DNA of 64,000 bases from Meridianimarinicoccus roseus (GTDB lineage Bacteria; Pseudomonadota; Alphaproteobacteria; Rhodobacterales; Rhodobacteraceae), in NCBI RefSeq assembly GCF_003172915.1, contig NZ_QGKU01000032.1, forward strand, positions 153,278 through 217,277, given 5' to 3'. A program made the position numbers and the translations under genes. Positions 21,624-30,939 of the stretch are shown one piece after another. The notes below the pieces were generated by a model, which worked only from the letters and a program-made list of their open reading frames with translations, searched no databases and was not told where the DNA came from. How positions within the stretch are numbered: position 1 is the first letter of the stretch; each line of letters opens with the position of its first letter.

Positions 21624-22907
21624 TCAAGTATTCATTGAGTCAAAGAATTCCGAATTCGTCTTGGTTTGCTTCAACTTGGACAGGAGGAACTCGATGGCAT
21701 CGGTAGTGCCCATCGGGTTCAGAATACGCCGCAAAATGAACGTTTTCTGCAGGTTCATCTTGTCAATCAGCAGATCTTCCTTGCGGGTTCCCGACTTCAT
21801 GATGTCGATGGCCGGATAGACCCGTTTGTCGGCAATCTTGCGGTCCAGAACGAGTTCGGAGTTACCGGTGCCTTTGAACTCCTCGAAGATCACTTCATCC
21901 ATGCGGCTGCCCGTATCGATCAGCGCGGTCGCGATGATGGTCAGCGATCCCCCCTCTTCAATGTTCCGCGCGGCACCGAAGAAACGCTTGGGCCGCTGCA
22001 GGGCATTGGCATCGACACCGCCGGTCAGCACCTTGCCGGAACTTGGAACCGTCGTGTTGTAGGCGCGGCCAAGGCGCGTAATGCTATCCAGCAGGATCAC
22101 CACATCGCGCTTGTGTTCCACAAGCCGCTTTGCCTTCTCGATCACCATCTCGGACACGCCGACATGCCGCGAAGCGGGTTCGTCGAAGGTGGAGCTGACG
22201 ACCTCCCCCTTCACGGAACGCTGCATGTCGGTGACTTCCTCGGGGCGCTCATCGATCAGCAGAACGATCAGGTAGCATTCCGGGTGGTTCCGCTCGATCG
22301 ACGCCGCGATGTTCTGGAGGATAACCGTCTTGCCGGTACGCGGCGGGGCCACGATCAGCGACCGCTGACCCTTGCCGATGGGCGCGACAAGATCGATAAC
22401 ACGCGCCGTCTTGTCCTTGATCGTCGGATCCTCGATTTCCAGCTTCAGACGCTCGTTCGGATAAAGCGGCGTCAGGTTATCGAAGTTGATCTTGTGGCGC
22501 GCACGCTCCGGGTCTTCGAAATTGATCTTGGACACGCGGGTCAGGCAGAAATACCGTTCCGTGTCGCGGGGCGCCTGGATCACTCCCTCGATGGTGTCAC
22601 CCGTCCGCATGGAAAACTGCCGGATCATATCGGGCGACACGTAAATGTCGTCCGGACCGGGCAAATAGTTCGCTTCCGGTGACCTCAGGAAACCGAACCC
22701 GTCCTGAAGGACTTCAAGAACGCCATCGCCCGAAATTTCCCAACCCTCGTCCGCGCGTTCGCGCAGGATCTGGAACATCATCTCGCCCTTGCGCATGGTC
22801 GATGCGTTCTCGATGTCGAGCTCCTCGGCCATGGCGAGGAGATCCTTGGGGCTTTTCGCCTTCAGGTCGGACAGGTTGAGACGCTCTTGGGACACAGCGA
22901 TGTTCAT
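21624..22907 (-). CDS. rho: Transcription termination factor Rho
   Basis: Hexameric RNA-DNA helicase that terminates transcription at rut sites. The 427-aa protein begins [20 protein letters not shown], with an N-terminal Rho-N helical domain, a CSD-like RNA-binding domain (about 60-130, [22 protein letters not shown]), the ATPase domain with [18 protein letters not shown] (Walker A), [12 protein letters not shown], and the Q and R loops ([20 protein letters not shown]). The start at 22907 has AAGGC upstream. It is 20 bp from mnmE. Confidence 0.97.
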   Translation of the reverse strand: MNIAVSQERLNLSDLKAKSPKDLLAMAEELDIENASTMRKGEMMFQILRERADEGWEISGDGVLEVLQDGFGFLRSPEANYLPGPDDIYVSPDMIRQFSMRTGDTIEGVIQAPRDTERYFCLTRVSKINFEDPERARHKINFDNLTPLYPNERLKLEIEDPTIKDKTARVIDLVAPIGKGQRSLIVAPPRTGKTVILQNIAASIERNHPECYLIVLLIDERPEEVTDMQRSVKGEVVSSTFDEPASRHVGVSEMVIEKAKRLVEHKRDVVILLDSITRLGRAYNTTVPSSGKVLTGGVDANALQRPKRFFGAARNIEEGGSLTIIATALIDTGSRMDEVIFEEFKGTGNSELVLDRKIADKRVYPAIDIMKSGTRKEDLLIDKMNLQKTFILRRILNPMGTTDAIEFLLSKLKQTKTNSEFFDSMNT

Positions 22908-23043
22908 GGATCAGCCTTCACCGCGCAGTTTCACGCGGGCCTTCGGAAAATGGGGAGAGAGAACACGGACGGACGCCCGCGATATCGCGATAAGCTGTTT
23001 CCGCTGCCGAGTCAATCAGACCCCTCGCAGAGGTTTCAGTCCA

Positions 23044-23496
23044 TCAAAACGGCTTCACGATAACGGAAATGACGATAAGCACCATCAGAAGGGTCGGAAC
23101 TTCGTTCATCAACCGGTAGTCGCGACCAGACCGAGTGTTTGATCCGCTCGTGAATTCCTTCCGGCGACGACCGCACCAATGGTGGAACCAGGTCATCCCC
23201 GCAATACCGACAAGCTTGGTGTAGGGCCACACCGAGGCCCAGTCGACGATGCCAGGTGTCACCACCATAAGCAAACCGAAGACGTAAGCTGCAATCATCG
23301 ACGGGTTCATGATCAGCCGGTACAGCTTGAGTTCCATCGTCTGGAACAGACTGTCGGTATCGCTTCCTACATCAACCCGCTCGACATGATAGACGAACAG
23401 CCGCGGCAGATAGAACAGGCCCGCCATCCAGGCAATTACCGCCATGACGTGAAACGACAGGATCCATGGATAGTAAGGGGAAAGAAGATCAAACAT
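23044..23496 (-). CDS. hemJ: Protoporphyrinogen IX oxidase HemJ
   Basis: Membrane enzyme that oxidises protoporphyrinogen IX to protoporphyrin IX in heme synthesis; it replaces HemG/HemY in many Proteobacteria. The 150-aa protein has four predicted membrane helices, the conserved N-terminal FHVMAVIAWMAGLFYLPRLF with a key His at about 16, and the ELKLYRLIMNPSM, KLVGIAGMTWFHHW and YRLMNEVPTLLM segments. The ATG at 23496 has GGAG upstream. It is the last leftward gene before the putative origin; a gap of 136 bp separates it from rho. Confidence 0.93.
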   Translation of the reverse strand: MFDLLSPYYPWILSFHVMAVIAWMAGLFYLPRLFVYHVERVDVGSDTDSLFQTMELKLYRLIMNPSMIAAYVFGLLMVVTPGIVDWASVWPYTKLVGIAGMTWFHHWCGRRRKEFTSGSNTRSGRDYRLMNEVPTLLMVLIVISVIVKPF

Positions 23497-23645
23497 GAGG
23501 CGCTCCGGATGGCCCGACCAACTAACAATATAGAAGAATGAAAGAAAAGATGATGATGACAGTAGAGCGGTGGACTATGTGGATTACCGGTCTGCTCACA
23601 GAGTCATCCCATGTGGATTTCAGTCGGGTGAGACACCAGCGCTTG

Positions 23646-23705
23646 AACTATGCATCAATTAAATTAAATGATATCAGATAGATAATTTTCGAACTTCATG
23701 TAAAG
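23646..23705. other. AT-rich tract, candidate DNA unwinding element
   Basis: A stretch of A/T-dominated sequence that includes ATTAAATTAAATGATAT and runs up to the first perfect DnaA box. It is the most AT-rich stretch I saw in this GC-rich window. Position and composition fit an origin unwinding element; this is not proven by sequence alone. Confidence 0.6.
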
Positions 23706-23707
23706 CC

Positions 23708-23716
23708 TGTGGATAA
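23708..23716 (-). promoter_or_regulatory. DnaA box (perfect)
   Basis: TGTGGATAA on the plus strand, the complement of the consensus TTATCCACA. It forms an inverted pair with the box at 23745. Confidence 0.85.
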
Positions 23717-23744
23717 CTTTGGGGAGAACGGGTTGCAAACTGTT

Positions 23745-23753
23745 TTATCCACA
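23745..23753 (+). promoter_or_regulatory. DnaA box (perfect)
   Basis: TTATCCACA matches the consensus exactly and lies 28 bp from the opposing perfect box, next to the AT-rich tract. Confidence 0.85.
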
Positions 23754-23898
23754 GCGCACCAAAGATGTTGTGCACCTGTTGATCGTCGCCCCATTCTGAC
23801 CGAAGAAGTGGGACGGTTTTCGCGGTCCTCGCGTTTTGCCCAAGTCCTGCACATCTTGCCCGCGCACCACCCCATGAGTCGCACACAAGGTTATCCCC

Positions 23899-24498
23899 AT
23901 GACTCTTCCTCTCGTCCTTGCATCGGCGTCCGAAATCCGAAGGCAGATGCTTCTCAACGCGGGTGTTTCCGTGGAAGCGATCCCCGCTCGGGTCGATGAG
24001 GCGGCAATTCGGGCGTCGCTTTGTGCGGAAGGTGCACCGCCGCGCGACATTGCCGACGCCCTGGCAGAGGCGAAGGCCCGGAAGATCGGGGAAAGGCACC
24101 CCGAGCGCCTGGTTCTGGGCTGTGATCAGGTTCTTGCGTTCAAAGGCGAAGTATTTGGGAAACCGATCGATCTGGACGAAGCTCGTGCACAGATCCGCCG
24201 CTTGAGCGGTGACCGGCACACGCTTTTGTCCGCCGCGGTCCTTTACTGCGACGCCAAGCCGGTTTGGCGACACGTCGGTATCGTCCGGCTCACCATGCGG
24301 ACGATCGGCGAAGCATATCTCGACGATTACCTGGTTCGGAACTGGGACAGCATTCGCCATTCTGTCGGCGGCTACAAGTTGGAGCAGGAAGGCGCGCGGC
24401 TGTTCAGTCGGATCGAAGGTGACTATTTTACCGTGCTCGGCCTTCCACTGCTGGAACTGCTGTCGTACCTCACGCTGCGGGGGGATATTCCGGGATGA
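23899..24498 (+). CDS. maf: Maf-family nucleotide pyrophosphatase
   Basis: Maf proteins hydrolyse dTTP, UTP or modified nucleotides and are linked to inhibition of septum formation. The 199-aa protein starts [18 protein letters not shown] with the family SASxxRxxLL motif, then [21 protein letters not shown] and [15 protein letters not shown] near the C-terminus. The ATG at 23899 overlaps a near-consensus DnaA box, so expression could be tied to the origin. aroE overlaps its end by 4 bp. Which nucleotide it prefers cannot be read here. Confidence 0.94.
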   Translation: MTLPLVLASASEIRRQMLLNAGVSVEAIPARVDEAAIRASLCAEGAPPRDIADALAEAKARKIGERHPERLVLGCDQVLAFKGEVFGKPIDLDEARAQIRRLSGDRHTLLSAAVLYCDAKPVWRHVGIVRLTMRTIGEAYLDDYLVRNWDSIRHSVGGYKLEQEGARLFSRIEGDYFTVLGLPLLELLSYLTLRGDIPG

Positions 24499-25328
24499 GC
24501 AAGACAGTACCACTGGCCGGTGTCATCGGGCACCCGATCGCACATAGCAAGTCGCCGCGATTGCATGGTGGTTGGCTGACTGATCTGGGCCTTCGGGGCC
24601 ACTATATTCCGATGGACGTCAACCCGGACGATCTCGCGACGGTCCTGGCGGCGCTCCCGAAGGCGGGTTTCAAGGGTGTGAATGTCACCCTACCCTTGAA
24701 GGAAGCCGCGTTACGGCTGGCCAAACGGGCGACTGACCGTGCCGCGCGGATAGGGGCCGCGAATACCCTTACCTTCCTGCCCGAAGGCGGTTTTCTGGCC
24801 GATTGCACCGACGGTGTGGGTTTCGTCGAGAATCTTCGTTCGGGCTGTCCCGGCTGGTCCGCTGCATCTGGGCCGGCGGCCGTTTTCGGCGGGGGCGGTG
24901 CTGCGCGGGCGGTTCTTGAAGCGCTGATTGCCGATGGTGCGACTGAAATCCGGCTGACCAACAGGACACGCGCCCGAGCCGACGCGCTGGCGGACCTTTT
25001 CGGCGGAGTGGTGCGCGTGATCGATTGGAAGGATGCGGCGCAGGCCGCGGAAGGCGCAGCGACGCTGGTAAACACTACTTCGCTGGGGATGGCGGGGCAG
25101 CCACCGTTCGACATTCCGTTGGAACAGGCTGCAAGCGACGCCTTGGCCACCGACATCGTTTATACTCCGCTCGAAACACCATTTCTCAAGACGGCTTGTG
25201 CCGCGGGCTTTCGAACGGTTGACGGGCTGGGAATGCTGATTCATCAAGCCATTCCCGGGTTCGAAGCTTGGTTTGGCGCGCGCCCCCAGATCACAGATGC
25301 CACCCGCGCGCGGCTTCTTGCACCATGA
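24495..25328 (+). CDS. aroE: Shikimate dehydrogenase
   Basis: NADPH-dependent reduction of 3-dehydroshikimate to shikimate in aromatic amino acid synthesis. The 277-aa protein has [15 protein letters not shown] (substrate-binding Ser), [10 protein letters not shown] with catalytic Lys69, the nucleotide fold [12 protein letters not shown], and [10 protein letters not shown]. It overlaps maf by 4 bp and coaE by 4 bp (ATGA), so maf-aroE-coaE-dnaQ read as one coupled operon leaving the origin. Confidence 0.96.
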   Translation: MSKTVPLAGVIGHPIAHSKSPRLHGGWLTDLGLRGHYIPMDVNPDDLATVLAALPKAGFKGVNVTLPLKEAALRLAKRATDRAARIGAANTLTFLPEGGFLADCTDGVGFVENLRSGCPGWSAASGPAAVFGGGGAARAVLEALIADGATEIRLTNRTRARADALADLFGGVVRVIDWKDAAQAAEGAATLVNTTSLGMAGQPPFDIPLEQAASDALATDIVYTPLETPFLKTACAAGFRTVDGLGMLIHQAIPGFEAWFGARPQITDATRARLLAP

Positions 25329-25918
25329 CTCGGCCGTTCCGGCTGGGATTGACCGGCTCCATCGGCATGGGAAAGTCCACGACAGCGCGCATGTTCGCGG
25401 AGGCGGGCTGCGCGGTCTGGGATGCGGATGCGGCTGTTCATCGGCTCTACGGGCCACGCGGTGCAGCCGTTTCGGCCATTGCTGCGCTCCACCCGGCGGC
25501 GATCGTTGACGGGGCGGTGTCCCGTGATGTGCTGAAAGTGTGGATCCGCAACGATCCGGCCGCGCTGTCGCGTATTGAAGCAGTGGTTCATCCGCTGGTT
25601 GCAGCGGACCGGGCTGATTTCCTTGCCGCGACAGACGCCGACATTGCCGTGTTCGACATCCCCCTACTGTTCGAAGGCGGTTCGGAACGCGGCTTCGACG
25701 CCGTTGCCGTCGTCACGGCTCCACCCGAGACACAGCGCGCCCGCGTCCTTGCCCGCCCCGGCATGACAGAGGAACAGTTCGAAAGCCTTCTTGCAAAGCA
25801 ACTGCCGGATGCCGACAAACGGGCAAGGTCGGACTTTGTCATCGAAACCGACGACATGGCTTCGGCACAGATCGCCGTTAGCCGGATCGTGAAGACCATA
25901 AGGGCCGGACATGCGTGA
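25325..25918 (+). CDS. coaE: Dephospho-CoA kinase
   Basis: Final step of CoA synthesis, phosphorylating dephospho-CoA. The 197-aa protein begins [20 protein letters not shown] with a Walker A motif at 11-19, then [12 protein letters not shown] and the [10 protein letters not shown] lid segment. The ATG at 25325 is inside the aroE stop codon. An upstream in-frame ATG at 25268 lies deep in aroE and is rejected. It overlaps dnaQ by 8 bp. Confidence 0.96.
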   Translation: MTRPFRLGLTGSIGMGKSTTARMFAEAGCAVWDADAAVHRLYGPRGAAVSAIAALHPAAIVDGAVSRDVLKVWIRNDPAALSRIEAVVHPLVAADRADFLAATDADIAVFDIPLLFEGGSERGFDAVAVVTAPPETQRARVLARPGMTEEQFESLLAKQLPDADKRARSDFVIETDDMASAQIAVSRIVKTIRAGHA

Positions 25919-26621
25919 ACTGGTACTCGACACTGAAACAACCGGACTCGATCCGTTCGATGGGCATCGGCTGGTCGAAATCGGTGCGGTGGAACTTGTC
26001 AATCACATGCCGACCGGGCGGACCTATCACCAATATATCAACCCAGACCGCGACATGCCGCAGGAAGCGTTCGACGTCCATGGCATCAGCGCCGAGTTCC
26101 TTGCGGACAAGCCGCGATTTCGCGAAGTCGCAGCTGACTTCATCGCCTTTTGCGCCGACGCCACGCTGGTGATCCATAACGCCAGCTTCGACATGAAATT
26201 CATCAACGCGGAACTGGGCTGGCTGAACATGCCCGCAATCCCGATGTCACAAGCGCTGGACACGCTGGCGATCGCGCGAAAACGGTTTCCCGGCTCACCG
26301 GCTTCGCTCGATGCGCTGTGCCGACGCTTCGGTATCGATAACTCCGCGCGCGAAAAGCACGGCGCGCTTCTGGACAGTGAAATCCTGGCTGAAGTGTATC
26401 TGGAGCTTATCGGCGGGCGGCAGCCTGGCCTGGTACTGACCGGCGGTGAAAGGCACGGCGAAGGCGCGGCCAATTCCGAGGCTCCGCGCTGGAGGCCCCG
26501 GCCCCGACCCGCGCCGCTGGAGCCGCGACTAACTGAACAGGAAAAGGCCGCACATGCGGCCTTTGTCGGGTCGCTTGGGGACGGGGCGCTCTGGCACCGA
26601 TACCCCGGCGCGGACGATTGA
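25911..26621 (+). CDS. dnaQ: DNA polymerase III epsilon subunit (3'-5' exonuclease)
   Basis: Proofreading subunit of the replicative polymerase. The 236-aa protein has Exo I DTETTGLD (7-14), Exo II with [13 protein letters not shown], and Exo [13 protein letters not shown]. The C-terminal tail, rich in Pro/Arg then [13 protein letters not shown], is the polymerase-binding region in relatives. A perfect 10-bp inverted repeat lies in this tail (26543-26564). It starts 8 bp inside the coaE end. It is convergent with secB, with a 21-bp gap. Confidence 0.95.
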   Translation: MRELVLDTETTGLDPFDGHRLVEIGAVELVNHMPTGRTYHQYINPDRDMPQEAFDVHGISAEFLADKPRFREVAADFIAFCADATLVIHNASFDMKFINAELGWLNMPAIPMSQALDTLAIARKRFPGSPASLDALCRRFGIDNSAREKHGALLDSEILAEVYLELIGGRQPGLVLTGGERHGEGAANSEAPRWRPRPRPAPLEPRLTEQEKAAHAAFVGSLGDGALWHRYPGADD

Positions 26622-26642
26622 CCGCCCGCACCCGGCGCGTTG

Positions 26643-27143
26643 TCAGGCGTTGGTCGGCTGCGCCGCGCTGGATTCGCGCTGGCGGCGTTCGATCTCGTTG
26701 CGGTAGATCGTCATGAAGTCCACCGTGTCGAGGTTCAGCGCCGGGAAGCCGCCGTCGCGCGTCATGTCCGAAACGATGCGGCGCACGAAGGGAAACAGCA
26801 TGCGCGGGCATTCGATCATCAGGAAGGGATGAAGTTGCTGTTCCGGCACGCCCTCGATCAGGAACACCCCGCCATATTCCACTTCCATCGCGAACAGGAC
26901 GTCGCCGGTTTCCTTGTTCTTGGACGTGATGTTGTACTTGCTCAGGACTTCGTACTGGTTTTCCGCCGTGCGCTTCTTGGCGTCCAGGCCTACCTGAACC
27001 TGAACATCGGGCTTCACGTCGCCGCCGGTGCCTTTCTGCGCGACGATGTTCTCGAAGGACAGATCGCGGATATATTGCGCCAGCACCTGCATCTTTACCT
27101 GTGCGGGCTGTTGCGGGGTTGCGCCGTTCGGGGTGTCGGCCAT
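26643..27143 (-). CDS. secB: Protein-export chaperone SecB
   Basis: Tetrameric chaperone that keeps preproteins unfolded and hands them to SecA. The 166-aa protein has the family core QVLAQYIRDLSFENI, VQVGLDAKKR, VEYGGVFLIEG and the C-terminal CPRMLFPFVRRIVSDMTRDG segment. The ATG at 27143 has GGAG upstream. The C-terminal zinc-binding Cys region of gamma-proteobacterial SecB is absent, as usual in alphaproteobacteria. Its placement next to fxsA and dnaQ mirrors Caulobacter. Confidence 0.96.
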   Translation of the reverse strand: MADTPNGATPQQPAQVKMQVLAQYIRDLSFENIVAQKGTGGDVKPDVQVQVGLDAKKRTAENQYEVLSKYNITSKNKETGDVLFAMEVEYGGVFLIEGVPEQQLHPFLMIECPRMLFPFVRRIVSDMTRDGGFPALNLDTVDFMTIYRNEIERRQRESSAAQPTNA

Positions 27144-27205
27144 CGGAATGCTCCATCATAAAAGAGGTCGCGAACCTGCTAGCAGATCACCCCCCCGCTC
27201 ACAAG

Positions 27206-27736
27206 TTACCCCTCGCCGCGGGTCCAGCCCGAGGGCGTGTCGGTGCGACGTGGCGGCAGGCTGTCCGGGTCGATTTCGTGGAATTCACCGTCGATCACGC
27301 CCGGTCCGCCGCCGGGTGCCGAGCGGTCGCGCGCATAGCCGTGCCGGTGCTGCTGTGTCCCGTCGGCACCGCCCGCGCGCGCCTGCTGAACTGTGATCCG
27401 GCGGCGCAATGCGGCAAAGACACGTTCCCGGACCGCAGGCACCAGCAGCGCGAAACCAAGCGCGTCCGTGAAGAAACCGGGTGTCAGCAGCAGAACGCCC
27501 GACACAAGTATCATCGCCCCGTGGGCCAGTGGTTCTGCCGGGTTGTCGAACCTGTCAAGCGCACCCTGGATGTTGGCAAGTGCCGCGATACCCTGCGAGC
27601 GAACCATCGCGGTCCCGATAATCGCCGTGACGACGACGATCAGCAGCGTCGGCCACAGGCCGATCAGTCCACCGACCTGAATGAAAAGCCCGATCTCGAT
27701 CAGAGGGATGCCGATGAAGGCTGCAAGAAGCCACAT
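27206..27736 (-). CDS. fxsA: FxsA family membrane protein
   Basis: An inner-membrane protein of the FxsA family (in E. coli its overexpression relieves phage T7 exclusion by F). The 176-aa protein begins MWLLAAFIGIPLIEIGLFIQ, with TLLIVVVTAIIGTAMVRSQG and LVSGVLLLTPGFFTDALGF helices, and a hydrophilic Gly/Arg-rich C-terminus. The ATG at 27736 is chosen because GAGG lies five bases upstream and the family starts with this helix; the upstream open frame is untypical. It is divergent from the Tim44-like gene. Confidence 0.9.
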   Translation of the reverse strand: MWLLAAFIGIPLIEIGLFIQVGGLIGLWPTLLIVVVTAIIGTAMVRSQGIAALANIQGALDRFDNPAEPLAHGAMILVSGVLLLTPGFFTDALGFALLVPAVRERVFAALRRRITVQQARAGGADGTQQHRHGYARDRSAPGGGPGVIDGEFHEIDPDSLPPRRTDTPSGWTRGEG

Positions 27737-27843
27737 GAAAACCTCGCAAGTGTCTTGGTTCTGTCCGGTGGACTTGCGCCCCGGTGTCACCTACATAGGA
27801 GAGACACGACCAATACGCCATCCCAACCCCCCATGAGGCCGAA

Positions 27844-28512
27844 ATGAGCTCTGCCGTGATCCAGCTTCTTGTGCTTGCCGGTGTCGCAATCTTCTTGATC
27901 TTGCGCCTGAAAAGCGTGCTGGGCACACGCGAAGGGTTTGAAAAACCCGCGGTTCCCCAATCTGCCAAGACCGACCCGCGCGGCGACAACCGGCCCGAGT
28001 TCGAGGTCATCGAGGGCGGACCAGACCACGATATCATCGACAACGTACCCGCCGAAAGCCCGGCGGCGTCCGCGCTCGCGGCAATGAAGCGGGCCGACCC
28101 TGATTTCAACGTGACGGGCTTTCTTCAAGGGGCGCGCGGCGCTTACGAGATGATCCTGATGGGATTCAAGAAGGGCGATCTGTCGGATGTGGAAGGCTTC
28201 ATCGCGCCGGACGTGCTCGACAGCTTCGGTGAGGCGGTGGCCGAACGCGAGCGTCAGGGCCTGTCCATTGACGCGACCTTTGTCGGCATCCGTGAACTCA
28301 AGTTGCTTCAGGCCGTATTCGACGAAGATACGCGCGAGGCCGAATTGACCGTTCGCTTCGTCGGCGAAATGACATCCGTGGTTCGCAACCCCGCTGGCGA
28401 GATCGTGGAAGGTAACCCGCAGGACATCGTGCGCCAGCGCGACACCTGGACATTTGCCCGCGACATGAACGCGGATGATCCCAACTGGCAACTGGTCGCC
28501 ACGGGCGATTGA
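27844..28512 (+). CDS. Tim44-domain membrane-anchored protein
   Basis: A 222-aa protein of the bacterial Tim44/TimA type: an N-terminal anchor (about 5-20, VIQLLVLAGVAIFLILRLKS), a charged linker, then a Tim44-like domain (about 75-220, GFLQGARGAYEMILMGFKKG, then ELTVRFVGEMTSVV and DTWTFARDM). The bacterial role is unsettled; the mitochondrial relative tethers the import motor. It starts 107 bp from the divergent fxsA and is followed 21 bp later by the Smr gene. In many Rhodobacterales a lytic transglycosylase gene (mltA) sits between them; none is here. Confidence 0.85.
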   Translation: MSSAVIQLLVLAGVAIFLILRLKSVLGTREGFEKPAVPQSAKTDPRGDNRPEFEVIEGGPDHDIIDNVPAESPAASALAAMKRADPDFNVTGFLQGARGAYEMILMGFKKGDLSDVEGFIAPDVLDSFGEAVAERERQGLSIDATFVGIRELKLLQAVFDEDTREAELTVRFVGEMTSVVRNPAGEIVEGNPQDIVRQRDTWTFARDMNADDPNWQLVATGD

Positions 28513-28533
28513 TGCGCGGCGCCCCAGCCTGTC

Positions 28534-29169
28534 ATGTCGCGCAGACGCCACAAGCCGGGGCAATCGCCCGAAGATATTGACCTCTGGACCCGCGCCACCG
28601 AAACGGTGACACCGCTGGCGCGCGGGTCTCTCTCCAAAGGGGCGCTGATGGGAGGCACGACGGCCCATCAAGCGCCGCATCCCTCACCGCCATCAACGTC
28701 GGCTGCGCCGTCCCGCGAACCGCAGTCTCCGCAGAGTTTCCGTATCGGCAGCCGCAGCAAGACACCGCCGCCGCGCCATGATCTGCAGCCCGACATTTCC
28801 GCCGCCTTGCGCGCAGCGCCGCCGCGGGTGGACGGACGCACCCACCAGCGCCTGAAGGCCGGGAAACTACGGCCCGAAGGGCGAATTGACCTGCACGGCA
28901 TGACGTTGGCACAGGCCCATCCGGTGCTTGTAAGGTTCCTGACCGCCGCCCACGTGGACCGCAAGCGGCTGGTTCTCGTGATCACTGGAAAGGGCAAAGA
29001 TCGGGACGATGGCGGCGTGATGCCGCTCCGGCGGGGCGTTTTGCGCCACCAGGTGCCGCATTGGCTGCACACTCCACCCCTTTCGCAGATCGTATTGCAG
29101 ATCACTCCTGCCCATTACCGGCACGGCGGCGACGGCGCCTACTACGTGTATCTGCGCAAACCGCGCTAG
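28534..29169 (+). CDS. Smr-domain protein
   Basis: A 211-aa protein with a C-terminal Smr (small MutS-related) domain at about 115-205. Smr domains often have nuclease activity on DNA or RNA. The motif DLHGMTLAQA (about 119-128) and VLVITGKGK (about 150-158) are conserved. The N-terminal half is a low-complexity Pro/Ser linker. The ATG at 28534 gives the usual MSRRRHKPG start but has no convincing ribosome site, so translation may depend on the upstream Tim44-like gene. Confidence 0.87.
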   Translation: MSRRRHKPGQSPEDIDLWTRATETVTPLARGSLSKGALMGGTTAHQAPHPSPPSTSAAPSREPQSPQSFRIGSRSKTPPPRHDLQPDISAALRAAPPRVDGRTHQRLKAGKLRPEGRIDLHGMTLAQAHPVLVRFLTAAHVDRKRLVLVITGKGKDRDDGGVMPLRRGVLRHQVPHWLHTPPLSQIVLQITPAHYRHGGDGAYYVYLRKPR

Positions 29170-29228
29170 GCGACCGTTGCAACTTTGCCCTCCATGCTTA
29201 GGTTCGTCGGGCCACAGGAAAGAGACCC

Positions 29229-30530
29229 ATGACAACGCTGACCCCGCGCGAAATCGTTTCCGAACTCGACCGGTTCATCATTGGCCAGGCGGATGCAAAG
29301 CGCGCGGTCGCCGTCGCGCTGCGCAATCGCTGGCGGCGCAAGCAGTTGGGTGACGATCTGCGCAACGAGGTCTATCCCAAGAACATCCTGATGATCGGGC
29401 CCACCGGCGTCGGCAAGACCGAGATCAGCCGCCGCCTCGCACGGCTGGCCCGTGCTCCCTTCGTCAAGGTGGAAGCGACCAAGTTCACGGAAGTCGGCTA
29501 TGTCGGGCGGGACGTTGAGCAGATCGTGCGTGATCTGGTCGATGTCGCCATTGCCGACACCCGCGACTACATGCGCGAGGACGTAAAGGCCCGCGCCGAA
29601 GCCAACGCCGAAACCCGGGTCATCGAAGCGATCGCCGGGGCTGATGCCCGCGAAGGAACGCGGGAGCGGTTTCGCGAAAAGTTGCGCGCCGGTGAACTGG
29701 ATGGCCACGAGATTGATATCGAGGTGACGGACAGTTCCAGCCCCCTGCCCCAGATGGACATTCCCGGTCAGCCGGGCATGGGCATGATGAATCTCGGCGA
29801 TCTGTTCGGAAAGGCGTTCGGCGGACGTAAGGTGAAGAAGCGGATGACCGTCGCCGACAGCTACGAAGTGCTCGTGGCTGAAGAAGCGGACAAACTGCTC
29901 GACGACGAGGCGGTGACGCGCACCGCACTTGATGCTGTTCAGGAAAGTGGCATCGTGTTCCTGGACGAGATCGACAAGGTCTGCGCCCGGGCCGAGGCGC
30001 GGGGGGGCGACGTGAGCCGCGAAGGCGTGCAGCGTGACTTGCTGCCCCTGATCGAAGGCACGACCGTCAGCACGAAGCATGGGCCGGTCAAAACCGACCA
30101 CATCCTGTTCATTGCGTCCGGCGCGTTCCACATCGCCAAGCCATCGGACCTGCTGCCGGAATTACAGGGCCGACTGCCCATCCGGGTTGAACTGCGCGCA
30201 CTGACCGAAGAAGACTTTGTGCGCATCTTGACCGAAACCGACAATGCGCTGACGCGGCAGTATACTGCTTTGATGGCCACCGAAGAAGTGACGGTCAGTT
30301 TCACCGAAGACGGGATCACCGCTTTGGCCGGCATCGCTGCCGAGGTAAACCGCAGCGTCGAGAATATCGGTGCGCGGCGGCTGTATACCGTGCTCGAACG
30401 GGTGTTCGAGGATCTCAGTTACACCGCGCCAGACCGGGCCGGCGAAACCGTGACGGTCGACGCTGCCTTCGTGGACAAGCATCTTGGCGATCTGGTGAAA
30501 TCGACGGACATCAGCCGCTATGTCCTTTGA
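29229..30530 (+). CDS. hslU: HslU ATPase subunit of the HslUV protease
   Basis: AAA+ unfoldase of the HslUV (ClpYQ) protease. The 433-aa protein begins [20 protein letters not shown], with [17 protein letters not shown] (Walker A), a long I-domain (about 105-240), [12 protein letters not shown] (Walker B), [10 protein letters not shown] and a C-terminal SRYVL tail that docks into HslV. The ATG at 29229 has GGAAAG upstream. Its partner hslV is not adjacent: it lies 1.6 kb away on the opposite strand, beyond a small gene and an MFS transporter. Confidence 0.97.
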   Translation: MTTLTPREIVSELDRFIIGQADAKRAVAVALRNRWRRKQLGDDLRNEVYPKNILMIGPTGVGKTEISRRLARLARAPFVKVEATKFTEVGYVGRDVEQIVRDLVDVAIADTRDYMREDVKARAEANAETRVIEAIAGADAREGTRERFREKLRAGELDGHEIDIEVTDSSSPLPQMDIPGQPGMGMMNLGDLFGKAFGGRKVKKRMTVADSYEVLVAEEADKLLDDEAVTRTALDAVQESGIVFLDEIDKVCARAEARGGDVSREGVQRDLLPLIEGTTVSTKHGPVKTDHILFIASGAFHIAKPSDLLPELQGRLPIRVELRALTEEDFVRILTETDNALTRQYTALMATEEVTVSFTEDGITALAGIAAEVNRSVENIGARRLYTVLERVFEDLSYTAPDRAGETVTVDAAFVDKHLGDLVKSTDISRYVL

Positions 30531-30654
30531 GAGCGTCCAGAACAGAGTGAACGAACGACACATGACCGGGCGGTGCGTTTGGGCAGGGACGGTGGCGGCG
30601 CCGACATCTGCCCGGCCCACCATCGCCTTTTCGGGTTTGGGCTGACAGCCCTTA

Positions 30655-30822
30655 TCATGCGGTCTTTTTGCTGCGGTTCGGAGCGTCCTTTGCCAGCGTC
30701 GATTTCGGCACAGACGGGTCCTTTCTTCTCTGTTCAACCTTTGCCTTGCTTAGCAGCGCGAAAATGCACACGGCTGTGAGTGTCACCAGTGCAAGGGCGG
30801 GGAGCAATACGACGATGTCCAT
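30655..30822 (-). CDS. Small single-pass membrane protein
   Basis: A 55-residue protein: MDIVVLLPALALVTLTAVCI, a strong hydrophobic helix, then a basic tail (KAKVEQRRKDPSVPKSTLAK...). The ATG at 30822 is preceded by GAGAGGAGAGAAGA, an excellent ribosome site, and the stop is at 30655. It fills the gap between hslU and the MFS gene. I do not recognise it. The evidence for it being real is the ribosome site plus the membrane-helix/basic-tail layout. Confidence 0.6.
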   Translation of the reverse strand: MDIVVLLPALALVTLTAVCIFALLSKAKVEQRRKDPSVPKSTLAKDAPNRSKKTA

Positions 30823-30939
30823 TCTTCTCTCCTCTCTCAATTATTCGGGTCCGCGATACGCGGCAGGGTACATTGCACCCTGAAGCGCAGTGACCTAAGG
30901 CTCGAAGCAACGCTGCCAACCCCCTGAACGAGTCTCTGC

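Larger units (their letters stand above)
23497..23898. other. Putative chromosomal replication origin (oriC) between hemJ and maf
   Basis: A 402-bp non-coding gap that is clearly AT-richer than its surroundings. It holds two perfect DnaA boxes in opposite orientation (23708-23716 and 23745-23753), near matches TGTGGATTA (23578-23586, one mismatch) and TGTGGATTT (23612-23620), and a TTATCCCCA (23891-23899) touching the maf start. An AT-rich tract, about 23646-23705, lies directly beside the perfect pair and would serve as the unwinding element. GANTC sites (CcrM type) occur at 23601, 23876 and 23901. The right flank (maf, aroE, coaE, dnaQ, secB) and left flank (rho, mnmE/G, parAB) match the Caulobacter origin neighbourhood, which supports the call. 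No open reading frame here looks coding. Confidence 0.85.

Noticed and set aside
23655..23670. TTAA-rich sequence in the origin gap as a CtrA site
   Set aside because: The TTAA halves are one base apart, not seven as in the CtrA consensus, so the match is not supported.
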